64,000 bases of DNA from Fasciolopsis buskii (GCA_008360955.1 LUCM01000691.1:49161-113160); one strand, 5' to 3'. Positions 24,166 through 35,337 are shown, counted from the stretch's first letter. The notes: generated by a model not told the origin, from the letters alone. A program made the numbers and translations.

Positions 24166-25384
24166 CACACTTGATGTACCCGTTTTTGAGGCGATTTGTC
24201 CAAAAAGTGCGTTTGCTCTACTCTGGGCTGGAGTTACTAAAGTTGCGCATAAGGCTACGAAACGATGGTCATTGGATGTTAAAGGATACCTAGATGCTAG
24301 TAAATGATACACATGACGGCTGTAAAGGACGAACAAACTAGTGGTATCGTCCATACTTGAGAGATGCTTACTGTATTTCAAGCGATATTCTTGTTCTACA
24401 ACCCCATGCACTTCATCGACCTCGGCCCTATTCACACTACGGCAGTTGAACGATTTCGGACCTGGCCAGTGGTTACTCTACTACCCAACGGAGAATAGTA
24501 TGAATTACAAGTGTTATCGACACCACGACTCTCGGTCCTTCGAATCGTTTCTGACTTCTTTCTGCCTCATTCCTATACATCCAACCTTTCTTGTGTGGCT
24601 TTCTCCTAGAATCAAAAGAAAACCATGTACTGGGGTGAGGGGGACACCTGCAAGACAGCACAAAAGTACAAATTTCACCATTTGGTATTGGAGCGCGGAA
24701 CACAAGAGAATCAGGTCAAACAATGGTTCGTGTGGGGGCTTGCCACAGTCCTTAATAGCCAACAGCGGTTCATCAGTTGCGGCCGACGGATCGCACAAGC
24801 AACAAGCACTGCAACGAGTGGAAACCCGGTAAAGAAGGAATCCGCAATGCTCAACGCCATGCGCTTCGCGCAACACACAAGTCCGTGGAAGGGCAGACAG
24901 TCAAGATGTTTATAATACACAAGAAACAACACAATGGTCCGAACGGTTGCAGTTCGCAGACGCAAAAGTCATCGTGACAGACGCAGTTGTTTGGGGGAGG
25001 GGGAATGGTGTGTGAATGGTGGCTAATCTCGTATTGGAAACTAAACCACCTAAGGAAAACAGATTTATCGTAGTGGTTTATGTTTTTGACTACATAATAG
25101 TAGCAGGTTCTACTTTTTAAATCTAGTCGACAAACAGAGTGTAAGCAGCACCGTGGCTCTTGGAAATCGACTTTGTTTCGGATTTGTCGAATCCCGATCG
25201 CTGCGTATTGCTTGAACATTCACTTGAGTGGGTTTACAAGCTACTTTCAGGGTTCACCGTAAGCGGCGAATTGCTAGGATTCTCGGAAAATGTGGTCAAC
25301 CTTTCTCTATGCGTACAAGAATGGGTTTAACAGACTAACTGCCATAGATTTTACTGTCTAAAAGAAGCTAAAATAAAACAGCGA
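24166..25384. other. Region of overlapping open frames with no assignment
   Basis: The longest plus frame (24341-24832, 163 codons, Ser/Thr/Cys-rich) overlaps minus frames of 109, 120 and 84 codons and further plus frames (24625-24915, 96 codons). When frames on both strands stay open over the same stretch, base composition rather than selection is usually the cause. No protein motif was recognised in any of them. A minus frame at 24851-25219 (122 codons) is likewise unassigned. The region lies between inverted family C copies (23872 plus, 25385 minus), so it may be interior sequence of a composite element. Confidence 0.25.
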
Positions 25385-25700
25385 TTTTCCCGGCAGGTCA
25401 TTGTGGTGAGTCTACACATACAGCCTGGGCAGACAACCAGACAATTAGAACCTTGGAGACAGGCGATCGTAAAGTTCAAACATTTCTCAAACGACACTGG
25501 ATTTAATGTATTCCGCCATTCATGATTCCTGCTGTTGTATATAAATGCATGACTCATTAATAAAACCCAAATGCAACCGTCAACTGCTGGGGACTTCTCA
25601 TTGTTTTCATTTGCGTAGTTTGAGTCAGAGTCAATCCAGCACGCACTGGTAATCCATATCCGTGCGTTATTGCTTGTGTCCGAATTCCGTATTGCAATCT
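25385..25700 (-). repeat. Interspersed repeat family C, copy 4 (inverted)
   Basis: The minus strand reads cacggatatggattaccagt, ggattgactctgactcaaac, gcatttatatacaacagcag, gaatcatgaatggcggaata, gttctaattgtctggttgtc and tgcccaggctgtatgtgtag. This matches family C in order. It is the only inverted copy and lies directly beside the PLE relic at 25740. Confidence 0.65.
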
Positions 25701-25739
25701 AATGCACAAATACTACAGTCACTTTTAAAAACTTGTCAT

Positions 25740-26057
25740 TTAGCTGCTGTCTTGTGCTTGTGAGGTGTACGACAATCGAGCTGTGGTCAATGATATTCTG
25801 GTTCCTGACTGCTGCCTAGCCGGCCTATGCTCCTGGATTCTCTTCGACAGTTGGCGTGTCCTTATACCTGCGTAGCTTACCAAACATGAGCGAACAAATG
25901 AATGAGTTAGGATGAACAAGGAAGGGGCAAACAGTTTGTCCTTATGGTAGATCGCCCAAGCAACGTGTGAGGGAGGGAACAGCGTGGAGCAATTGTCCTC
26001 AGGAGCCCACTGAGCGCCTAGCCCCAAAATGCGGTCTTCTTTGAAGTGAATTTCCAC
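25740..26057 (-). pseudogene. GIY-YIG endonuclease relic of a Penelope-like element
   Basis: This minus-strand frame of 105 codons has a C-terminal part reading SYAGIRTRQLSKRIQEHRPA. That resembles the core of PLE GIY-YIG nucleases, in which Y-x-G (the second half of the GIY-YIG signature) is followed by T-R-Q-L and R-I-x-E-H. In living PLEs this domain nicks target DNA and primes reverse transcription. The upstream GIY half and the reverse transcriptase are not visible, and the N-terminal half has no recognisable match. It differs in sequence from the relics at 33.1 and 57.3 kb, so it comes from another PLE lineage. Confidence 0.5.
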
Positions 26058-26725
26058 ATATAGCTATTTCATCCTAGTTATCAATATCGATATCTTCTTG
26101 GCATTTCTACATTGTTGTTGATAATAAAATGTTCTGGCTACCGTTGTCTGTTCGTAATTCTCGTCTGTTTTGCTCTAATTCTTGCTGCATTTTTTCAACT
26201 GAACACGGACAAGACGGTAATAGCCTAACTCGACTTTTTTGATGTTGCAGGGAGGGGGATGGAAGCAAGCAAAATGGGCGTCTTGGCCTGTGCATGTTAA
26301 CTTCCGCAATATGCAATGCACAGACTTCCCTCTCGTTGTCTTCGCGTGTTGTATCTCTTGTAAGAGTGACTTTGTCAATTCCTCAGGCTTGGGCACGGTG
26401 GGAGGAATTTCGCAGTGCCGTCTACTCCAACAGGTTCGCCAGAACTCGAGGATCTGAGCACATGACCAATAGAATTCCTGTTAGACCCAGCAGGCTCCTT
26501 CAAAAAGTCCTGTGAGCAGAACAGAACTCATCTGTTTTAAGCTTACACCTATCCCCAGGGAGCCAAAATCAAGCTAAATAAATGCCTCGAACATTCAAGG
26601 GGTATGCCATAAGTAACTGTTTTAAGATTCGGTGCAGTGGTACCGATCTAGGGTTGTCAAACATGTTCATTTGGCTATTCTAACCGTCACACTCCAATCC
26701 ACGATACTGAATTTTGTTTGGATAT
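26058..26725. other. No recognisable gene
   Basis: Opposed frames of about 70 codons at 26107-26515 without motifs. Confidence 0.4.
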
Positions 26726-26852
26726 TTACTGCCGCTGATTCCTAACAAGGATGAAACGACTGTGCAGTGCTTCGGTGGTTCCTTAATGGCGAGCTGAAAG
26801 TTGATATCACATGGCGAATTATCTCGTAGAGACACAATCTCCTATCGCTAAT
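26726..26852 (+). repeat. tRNA-derived SINE, family A (5'-truncated)
   Basis: Starts inside the body at tactgccgctgattcctaac, then aaggatgaaacgactgtgca, cggtggttccttaatggcga, gttgatatcacatggcgaat and caatctcctatcgctaatac. The tRNA head is missing. Confidence 0.8.
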
Positions 26853-27459
26853 ACCTAGCAAGTAGTCGTTATTTGGACCGCTGATGTGTGTAAGCACACT
26901 TTGTAAATAAGCTAACAGTGTTTTAGGCAATCAAATATTTTTTGCGACGACCATGAACTCCAATGTGGGGCTTATAAACCGGTACTTTTGGACCTTAAAC
27001 TGGGGAAGATGTCACATAAAAAGGGCCAGATATGAGCAGGATGGCCGTAACGCACATTCCCGCCGTAGACGGAAATGTCCATTTCATTATATCCTGTGGC
27101 ACACCTTTGGACAATTTCAAAATAGACGGCTACCTGAAAGAGGTTGATTCAAATACTTAGGTAAACGGAAGGATCTTTGGAGAATTATTTCCGGCTAACC
27201 GTGGAGAAAGCCAAATGAGGCAATATGCGTTTATAGAACTTCTCATTACAGGACGGAACGAACAAGACCGGAGCGGACAGAGTTACGGGAGTGACAGGCG
27301 GTATAGCGGATAGAAAGAATGGTTCAAGGCACACAGGTGATAAAGCGTCTACCTTCCTAATAAAACCCAGTAGATTTATCTTTTTTCATCACTTTTCCCT
27401 CAGGTGTGCCGGCAATCCTCTGCGTGCTTACTTGGCAGGTTCATTTCTAACACATGACT
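26853..27459. other. No recognisable feature
   Basis: Short frames only; no repeat recognised. Confidence 0.45.
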
Positions 27460-28345
27460 CAACTCGGATTCACATTCAGTGATCGTCATAGTCATTGTTC
27501 AGTAAGCCCCACTGACCACTGCCCTTCTGCTAGAGCTACGAGCTGCTACAGAAAAAATGAATGTCCAAGATACACACAGATGGACCTACAGAGCGAGAGA
27601 AAAGAAAAGGAAAAGTATAGCAGACACATGGAATACTGTTCAACTGTACAAAAGCCCACTTTTCAATCACTTCGGACCCTTCGGACCCAAACCACGGGGG
27701 ACTTGAGACACTTGTTTTAGCTAATTCACCTGTACATTTTCTCATTCTGCGCTGCCACGTCATCTGCCGACCGCCATATGGGTTTTTCTATTCCGTGGGA
27801 GGAACGGAAAAAGGAGCACTGTACGGCAGGTATATGTTGCCCATAAGTTGGCATGACACCACCAATATAGCCTACTGAGCTGTGCATGCTGAGATAGAAC
27901 ATTCTCATAACCTGTCACTGATACTCGATTCCTTACCTTCACACTGCTTACCTCGCCGTTCCGCCAAGTCCTAGGCCTATTACGCAGACATCGATGACTG
28001 AAAACCTTTAGGCGACGAAAATCGTCAGCACAAGAACTCTGTGTGGCACAGCCGTACAGTAAAATTGGTATACACTGTGGCACAATACACCAGACCTGTC
28101 ATTTTCAGTGAAATATCAGGTCGGCGTTGTAATTGTTTCAGTCCAGAACAAGCAGCTGCAATCGTGGATATACCCGCGCCCATTTCTACTACCTTATTGT
28201 CATCCTTAGTCATAAAACGGTCCAAGTAAATGAGACGGTCAGCCACTGAGACGGCAAAATCTATACATCGCTTGCCGTTGACAGAAGAAGAAACACAAGG
28301 AAGTCTTACATTTTGCTCATCTGATTTGCCCGAACTCACAACCAC
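27460..28345 (-). mobile_element. RTE-type LINE, 3' end (reverse transcriptase C-terminus and 3' UTR), degraded
   Basis: In minus-strand order: 28345-28025 reads a frame with DRLIYLDRFMTKDD, AACSGLKQLQRRPDISLKMT and VYCATVYTNF. Then 28083-27760 has RRLKVFSHRCLRN and SQHAQLSRLYWW in place of the family's RLRWLGHVLRM. Then 27720-27660 reads MTWQRRMRKCTGELAKTSVS. These are the blocks after the RT active site in the copy at 39925-40955. The frames shift at least twice. The 3' UTR at 27660-27470 shares the ttgtacagttgaacagtatt and ggacattcattttttctg features with the other two copies. It is 5'-truncated and dead. Confidence 0.8.
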
Positions 28346-29244
28346 AACCGGATACTATAGGGTTTAGTTGTCTCGCATATCCCGAACTAGTCACACCCGA
28401 AACCGGAGTGTAGTCGGACCGAAATCGAATACGGTAGTGCAACCGGGGATGAGAAGTTTGATGTGCAAAAACAAACATAGTTCTTAACAGATGGGCAAGA
28501 ACTCAGACAGGAATGTGCATGCTATGAACAAGTGGAACGCAGAGGAAGCGTTTTGATCGACAACATGCGTTTGGTAGGCAGAGGGAGTAGGCATCCGAGT
28601 GCAAACTGGCACGGAAGCGTAGAGGTGATAAAAAACAGATACATTTATTAAGATAGGACTATATTCATCAACACCACAATATGAACCTAACGTACGGTCT
28701 CTCTAAATGGTTTTCATGGGAAAATTTATAAGAAATGTTATATGAAACGAATTATTTGGTAACTGTTAATGACATGATAATGAAAATCAACCCTCAGGTA
28801 ACAGTTTCGTGATAATATATCACCAAGTTTACTGATCGGCTGTATTAAATCTCCAGTGTGTTTTCAGGGTAATTCACTTTGAAAAAGCAGAGACAGAAAA
28901 TTGCGTAACCGAGTAGGTCTATAACTACTGACCACCGCAGACTAGATAAATCATGAAACCGAGAAGTCACTGATGTATGAAAGCTGCAAATCACCAAAGC
29001 GATTTGATCAGATCTGTTCTAATGGTGCACCTATTTCAGACACGTTAGTGCCTGGTCCTGTTTAGTCGCCCGTCCGAGCTCCCAGTCCATTGAACCGACT
29101 ACAGAATCCACTATCACCTTACTATTATTGCTATCATTGTTAGCAGTAGCATTAGTATTATTATATTTTACTTCTCTTATTAATGACACCATTAAGCACT
29201 AGATTATTCCACGTCGAGAGCTAACAAAGTCCTGACAAGTGATC
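28346..29244. other. No recognisable gene
   Basis: No frame over 60 codons. A loose att/agt triplet patch lies at 29110-29165. Confidence 0.5.
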
Positions 29245-29330
29245 ATGTTGACAGACGGTAGGAGGATTCGAACCTAAGACATTCAGGTCAAAAACCGTGA
29301 AGTTGACCACTGCATCACCGCCGGTTTTGT
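29245..29330 (-). repeat. tRNA-derived SINE head, family B-like
   Basis: The minus strand reads CCGGCGGTGATGCAGTGGTC (A box), AACTTCACGGTTTTTGACCT and then the B box GGTTCGAATCC (29256-29266) followed by tcctaccgtctgtcaac. The tail was not found. Confidence 0.6.
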
Positions 29331-32300
29331 GCTCTCCGTAGTTCAGTGAACACCATGAATGAAGTCTTGCTCACTAGGAGTTTCGTAAAGCCGACAGTGA
29401 ACGAACAGACAGTGCACTATATTACTTTGGCAAATGGATCTCTGCTTCAGCCTGGTTTTACGCGGATGATCACCATTTATTGACACAAGTATGTTTTTTC
29501 ACAAGACAGCGCGCTTTCAACACTGGCATATGGGATGAGATACTGATTCTGGAAATAAATCATACAGGTTAGGGTCTTCATTTTTTTCTATATAGAGTCA
29601 CTCGCCGTATAAGGCCGAACGGACGGACAAATTTTCGGCTAGCTGATAGAAAAATTACATTTTTCTGATCAAAGTGGGATTGGGGCGGAAGACGCATGCT
29701 TAGTGTTCTACTACATCACTGCTAAGTCCGACATCAAAGATAATGCAACTTGGGGTCATATAAAAAGAATTCATATACGGCCTGCTACATCGGACTTCGG
29801 CTGATTTCTCCAACAAAAGCCCTACTATCTGGCATTCCTCACAGATACCTGAGGACAGACAAACGGGTTACGTGTTTACTTTCATCTATGGGTAGCATAA
29901 GGCGAAAAAAGGACCGGTGATCTTCTGCAAACGTGGAAGATGCTTTACAACTAGAATATTGTGGACCCGGCTCCCATTGGAATATTAGATAAGTAAGCAT
30001 TCAATGTTCCACTGAAACACAGCAACTGTCCTGGTTTGATTCATTAGACTATACTCGCCGAAAGCCACCGGCATAGCTCATACGGATCTGAGGGTCATTT
30101 TGACGCATCACGAGATATTTTCAGATGTTATGGTTCTTCTCGTCGGCTATTAGTTACATAATAACTAACTGGATTGTTCGTTTCGTGAAACATTTGACTT
30201 TTCATGCCATTTCATAAGACCTCATGATACATGGAATTGTATCACTGTTTCAGTATTCACGCAGGGGAGAAGTTGTCTATCTGGGAGAGATTTAGAATAT
30301 TTACACGAAGTTTGCAAATTGACAGACATTGGTCACCACAAAAATCTGACTGTTTTTCAGTACCATTAACTGGGAAACTAAAACTTAATCCGTATAGCTG
30401 AATCCAACGTAAAATTAGTTCGAACAAAAACATGAAATCGCAATATTTCCACTGTGGAGTGTTTATCGATTTTCATCTGTTGTATTTTAAGTTCAATGTG
30501 GACATTTAAATTTTGAACCTCAATGCATCCACTTGACACTATCGATTATATCACGTGACCTGATCGAAACGTCTTAGAGCAAGTAATTTGTACTGGGTGC
30601 ACGAGTACGGACTGTACACAGTTCGGAATTACGCACTTGCGACAACACAACTGAAACCGATTCCTTTCAGCGCCACCTGTTAGAAGCCTGGAAACTGCAA
30701 AACCACTACACTGTCAACAAGGTTTGTGTTCGCCTCCTCGACGTGTTAGGGTGCGTGTGTGGAGTCAGGACTATAAACTATGCATCCAGTTATCATTTAT
30801 GAAAACTGCAAGCGAACACATGAAATAAGTTTCCCGACTTTCTAGCCTGCTCCGCATGGCAGCTGTTTTGCATAACTGATCACATGGCCCTCTGGTTATT
30901 GTTGTCTCATGTGACTTTTGTTGACTGGAAGAATTACTAGGAATAAAATCACATGAAGAAAAGAACCCGAAACAATCTGTGGGAAATAAATCAGATTTGA
31001 GGCCCATAGCCTCGATTAATTGATTGACTGACTGATTGACTTATTGATTGGTTGACTGGTCGATCGGTTAATTGACTGAGCGAGTGATTAGCTATCTGAG
31101 AAACTGAAAGCTGAGGTTAACCTCATTCATGAAGACGCTGTTCTGATTCAGTGATCAATGCACACGCGGAACATATACGTCGCATGAACTAACAGCCGAC
31201 AGTGGTTACTAATTCGTACATTCTGATTGACTTTATCGGTGCTCTTCCCGAAGTGTTTTGCGTAGTCCGTCCCAAATAAAACGAGTGAAAACCATTCTCT
31301 ATTACTAAAATTACTATCAGTATTATCGTCATGCTGCTATTACTTGTTATCATCCACACATAACTAAGATATGAAAATTTATGCTATCACTGTGCTCGCC
31401 TCACTTCTTCCGTTATATAAGCTCAGTAAGTTTTTTGTCCTCTTTGTTGCTGTGACAAAGATGCCGACATCTTTGGAGTCAGAAATCAGGGGGATGTATT
31501 CAAAATGAAACTCCTCAGTCCGCATGACTGATTTTTCATTCTACACAAGATTTGTTCTCCTATGATGGATGCGACGAAAGAAAGCAGGAATTAGATGAGA
31601 ACACACCCGGAAATAGGCTTTGCTTGAGTCGATAATATGAGCCAAGTTCATGATTGTAATCGGAGAGGGACCTTCAAGTTTGACGTTGTATTTTAAGCCT
31701 ACCGATGACTGTATCATTGTCCACACTCGTTAGAAGGAGTACGCCGTCTTCACTGATAGACTTTCTAAAAGCCATACTTACAAATACGGCGGAAATTGTT
31801 AAATCCAAAAGGCGCAATGTTGTCGATTTCCTAATATCAGACTCAGGATAGTGCAATTTAGCACCTAAGAAGAATACCGCACAGGCTAGCCGGTTGTTCT
31901 GAAATATTTGGATCACTAGAAAGCTTCGATACCAGCATTGTTTTAAATAATGTAGGGTCATCGCTGGTGAAAATGGGTGGTTTGATCAACTTTGTTAGGT
32001 GATTTGACTAATTCTTCAGCGAGACAGGTCGATACATCCTGATGTGTGCGATTCACTGAACAAACTGGAAGGTTTTCTTTGAAGACCCAGCATACTGACC
32101 TCTGCGAACGGAAAATAAATTCAGGAGGTCGACTACTGACTTGTTTCAGGGATTTTGGTCCAATCCCCTGGAACTGATGTTAAAATGCATTAAAAATTAA
32201 TATTTAAGTTGTCGGTAGCATACGAAACGCGGTTTCTCACAAAATGGCAAATTGATCATGCCCTTATGCGCATACGCCGCACCTCATTGCTCGGCAAATG

Positions 32301-32388
32301 GTGTTCCTCAGTTTGAGACTGTATTCACGTCGGATTTGGTGGAAAACAAAGAAACCGCATTTCCCACCATTGTTTCTGATTCAGTCTA
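29331..32388. other. Long stretch without recognisable genes; GATTGACT-like minisatellite
   Basis: 31014-31090 is an imperfect repeat of ttga/ctga units (gattgactgactgattgact). Frames at 30771-31007, 31541-31726 and 31674-31961 (61-95 codons, minus) have no motif. A loose triplet patch lies at 31300-31350. Confidence 0.45.
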
Positions 32389-32499
32389 TTCAGATTGTTT
32401 ACCTGTGAATGAAACGTTGCAATTTTCGGCGATTTTGAATACTGGTGTGTTTTGTAGCTCTGGTTGGTAAGTTTAAAAGTCTTTTCGGAGCTGAGCTTG

Positions 32500-32556
32500 G
32501 CCTTTAAAGCGCGAACGTTTCATCACCACCCGAGATGATATTATCAGTGCTTAGGC
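32500..32556 (-). ncRNA. Hammerhead-like motif in left PLE arm, one core change
   Basis: On the minus strand GCCU (stem I) leads to CUGAUAA, then AUCAUC-UCGGGU-GGUGAU (stem II, six pairs with one wobble), GAAA, CG-UUCG-CG (stem III), CUU and, a few bases on, AGGC closing stem I. The canonical first box is CUGAUGA, and the G to A change there should abolish or cripple cleavage. Hammerheads in PLE pseudo-LTRs are established; assignment here rests on fold and context. Confidence 0.45.
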
Positions 32557-32877
32557 AATCACCTCTCTGTTCGGGTGTATTTAAAGTAACGCTCCGCCAA
32601 ATTTGATCTTCATCCAAGAGTGAGTTCACATTACTAGTAGCTATCGCTTCGACCTTGAACTGGCAATGTTACTAATTTTAGCAACTTTGCTGGTCTAGAC
32701 AATGTTACTAGTTTGAGTAATATAGTTCTGAGACGCTCTTCAATTGGAAATGGTGTTAGATATTACAAGCTTGAAATGGCTTCGTTTCTATCAAACTCCA
32801 AAAATTTGCTGCTGACTGATTCATTTCAATCTTGCACTTTACTAGATTATATATTTGGCCCGGTTCAATGTCATTTG
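32533..32877 (-). repeat. Left inverted arm of PLE
   Basis: Reverse-complement partner of 33370-33714, with no difference found by eye. It contains the attactagtagctatcgctt block and gttagatattacaagcttga, also present in diverged form at 6600-6800. Similarity continues weakly to about 32907. Confidence 0.85.
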
Positions 32878-32942
32878 GTGGAAAATTACCTTTCAATTTG
32901 TCAGCGAAAAGGCCACCGAAAAACCCTATAAGAACCGTAAAC

Positions 32943-33212
32943 GGGATGAACAAAGAAATAAATGAACAAGCAGTATCCAACAAGATGATAGTGCTCCCCT
33001 GCATCAAAATGTGTCTGAAATGCCCGCAAGATTGCTCGAACCGCTATGCATCACAGTCGTCAAGGAAACCTGCCAAAACTATGAGAAACTTCTATTCGAA
33101 CTCTAAAGGAAAACTCAAAACGGACGACAGAAGAAATGTTATCTACAAGGCCAAACGTCAGGACTGCGGCAAATGCTGCGCCGGTCAAACCGGGAATAAA
33201 TTGCTACACTAA
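32943..33212 (+). pseudogene. PLE GIY-YIG endonuclease, truncated
   Basis: Ninety codons. A Cys-containing linker (CIKMCLKCPQDC) leads into a basic stretch and then NVIYKAKRQDCGKCCAGQTG. That corresponds to the GIY half (here V-I-Y), the CxxC-like spacer and the YIG half (here C-A-G) plus QTG of PLE nucleases. The Tyr of the second half is replaced by Cys, and the frame ends at NKLLH before the catalytic Arg/Glu region. The frame continues out of phase to about 33488. It encoded the DNA-nicking domain that follows the reverse transcriptase in PLE polyproteins. Confidence 0.65.
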
Positions 33213-33369
33213 TGCCTGAGCAAAAACTTGTCTCAAGACAAGATACTCATTCATGAAGATCAGGAAGGGTATACAGTCAATCCACCACGGTTTCCGTGGT
33301 GGATCAAGCGAACACAAGATATTCAAGAGGCTTTCCGAAAGCTTGGCACTTGTCGACAAATTCCACCAA

Positions 33370-33714
33370 AAGTCGTTGAACCGGGCCAAATATATAATCT
33401 AGTAAAGTGCAAGATTGAAATGAATCAGTCAGCAGCAAATTTTTGGAGTTTGATAGAAACGAAGCCATTTCAAGCTTGTAATATCTAACACCATTTCCAA
33501 TTGAAGAGCGTCTCAGAACTATATTACTCAAACTAGTAACATTGTCTAGACCAGCAAAGTTGCTAAAATTAGTAACATTGCCAGTTCAAGGTCGAAGCGA
33601 TAGCTACTAGTAATGTGAACTCACTCTTGGATGAAGATCAAATTTGGCGGAGCGTTACTTTAAATACACCCGAACAGAGAGGTGATTGCCTAAGCACTGA
33701 TAATATCATCTCCG
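33370..33714 (+). repeat. Right inverted arm of PLE
   Basis: Partner of 32533-32877. It carries the C-terminal coding block IYNLVKCKIEMNQSAANFWS in sense orientation (about 33390-33450). It ends at the junction gatatcatctcc-type sequence at 33712, midway through the hammerhead stem II loop. Confidence 0.85.
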
Positions 33715-33845
33715 ATGATTATTCGAGAAAAACAGTGTGAAGCCTCAGACACTTTGCTGGTCACTTCAACTTCTTCACGAGTAGTTATTCGGTTCCAAGT
33801 CTACAACAAAAAGCGCTACAATTTATCCACCATCTTACGAAATCA

Positions 33846-34085
33846 CTACCCAAATCTCAACCGCGGCCCTAGCGCAGCGGTGGTGTTTGGCACTTTCGTC
33901 TTATGACTGTGATTTGCGACGTCGCAGTGCCAACGAAATTCGGCATGTTGGCTATGTTTCCGGATAGGCTCAGTCTTTGAATAGTTGTTATTTTGACTGT
34001 CTGCTTGCCGAAACTTTCCATGGTAACCGTTAGAATTTGATTCGCAAAACACGAACACATTTGGATCCATTTTATCAGCTAACAA
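33846..34085 (-). other. Unassigned minus-strand frame with faint zinc-knuckle-like spacing
   Basis: Seventy-nine codons. A stretch near the C-terminus reads RWHCDVANHSHKTKV. With the overlapping frame (SGNIANMPNF), its spacing recalls a Gag zinc knuckle with lost cysteines. It lies next to the Gypsy integrase relic but on the opposite strand. The evidence is weak and chance is likely. Confidence 0.15.
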
Positions 34086-34116
34086 CTGAGGATGGAAGAT
34101 ATGTCCAAATCTAGAA

Positions 34117-34960
34117 GGACGGAGCTTCCTGCCAATCCTGAGGAAATTTCGAGTTTAAACGACCTTGTCGTAATTCCTCCGCCACATCGCCGACTGATTT
34201 TGTCGGATTTGTATTCCGGCTATCTGGACGTCGACAAGGTGACATTGTTGGATCGCATCGCTTGCTGACGGCCCCGGGATTGTTAGTGAGACTGTGGGAA
34301 TCTCCCAACTACGCGAAAATTGGATGCATAAAGCACACTGTCAACCGCCGAAAAAGATTCCACGACCTGTGCCAGATGATATCTGGCAAATAATTCATGC
34401 TGATAAATTTGGCACATTTTTTGAGTAGAAACTGTGGTCTGATTGTTATTGATCCATAATTTCATTAGTTTGTTATGGAATTTGCAACCTCTGTTGAGGC
34501 CGAATTCATTGTTACCACATTTCGAAAAAGTCTTAGCCGTGAGGACGTGTCTCAGGTATTGATTACTGATAATGAAAACCAATTCACCGGGTAGAAGATT
34601 GCCACTTTGAAGAAAAAAATAGAATGTTGTCATCGGTTGACTGCATCCAGACATCAATAAATCAATGGATTAGCATAGAAATTTGTTAAAGTACTGAAGG
34701 GTACTAACAAATCGCCCATCAACTATCCCAGATCTTGAACCAGGTGCAGATCATGATACGACAGGGGCAAGTCCGATTCGGTTGTACAGATCTCGAATAC
34801 TTCGGTCAAGTCTGAAGGGCTTGGTACCCGCAGATTTTACCTGCCAGCGTGGCATTGATTACTAGCCTACATCTGAGAATGTACTGGGACCAGTTGGAAA
34901 TCGGAAGGTAAGAACTTTGAGCTTAGATTATAGATCAATACACTGAAGATATGTTGGCCG
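34117..34960 (+). pseudogene. Gypsy-type LTR retrotransposon integrase, dead copy
   Basis: 34161-34266 reads DLVVIPPPHRRLILSDLYSG then YLDVDKV, the region of the HHCC zinc finger that precedes Gypsy integrases, with both expected His positions read as Tyr. 34357-34420 reads PVPDDIWQIIHADKFGTFF, where the Asp after His is the first catalytic residue. 34562-34591 reads ITDNENQFTG, containing the second catalytic Asp. At 34640-34680 the expected Glu-containing NGLAE motif reads NGLA followed by TAG, so the third catalytic residue is lost to a stop. 34750-34950 keeps the post-core block (DTTGASPIRL, RSSLKGLVPADF). Integrase joins cDNA ends to host DNA; this copy cannot. Frameshifts and stops occur throughout and no LTR was found. 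Confidence 0.75.
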
Positions 34961-35337
34961 AATTTACTACCACGTGTTAGATATTACTGTTAACAAACAC
35001 CTGTTAATTTCGATTTAGGGTCACATAACGAACCAGTGTATAGACGTTCAGAGATTGCAACTAGCCTCATTTTAAACCCCCTCCTGAAATCCTACCGCCG
35101 TGTGGCGTGTAATAACTGTTCAAAAACTAGTTATTAATTCTATTCCTTGTACACTCCTACTTGCGATGCGATATGAATATGCGACCCAGAATTCTACAGA
35201 CATACCAGTTCGATCCGCTTTCGGATTGCAGCTGTTCTGATTCATTTCTTAACGTGTGCGGCTATTTCCGTTCATTCGATAGTGTAAAGGGAAAAATTAT
35301 AATTCAGTTTAGCAGAGTACTTTGTAAATAAATTCTA
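34961..35337. other. No recognisable feature
   Basis: May include diverged LTR or UTR of the Gypsy relic, but no repeat pair was found in this window. Confidence 0.35.

Larger units (their letters stand above)
32390..33715 (+). mobile_element. Penelope-like element with inverted pseudo-LTR arms
   Basis: A GIY-YIG-coding remnant (32943-33212) is flanked by two copies of the same ~340 bp sequence in opposite orientation: 32533-32877 and the reverse complement of 33370-33714. The arms look identical base for base, and translation of both gives the same 52-residue string beginning MSNIVLRRSSIGNGVRYYKL on opposite strands. The left arm continues outward to about 32390 through a hammerhead-like motif. 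The right arm stops inside that motif. Inverted or tandem pseudo-LTRs are a known PLE trait from target-primed reverse transcription. The reverse transcriptase domain is absent, so the copy is internally deleted. Confidence 0.78.

Noticed and set aside
24341..24876. 163-codon plus frame and 120-codon minus frame as genes
   Set aside because: They overlap on opposite strands without any motif, and a further plus frame is also open; codon-scale selection is not evident.
32713..33531. Identical short frames on opposite strands as a duplicated gene pair
   Set aside because: Both are readings of the non-coding side of the inverted PLE arms; the sense strand of the arm codes for the end of the PLE protein.
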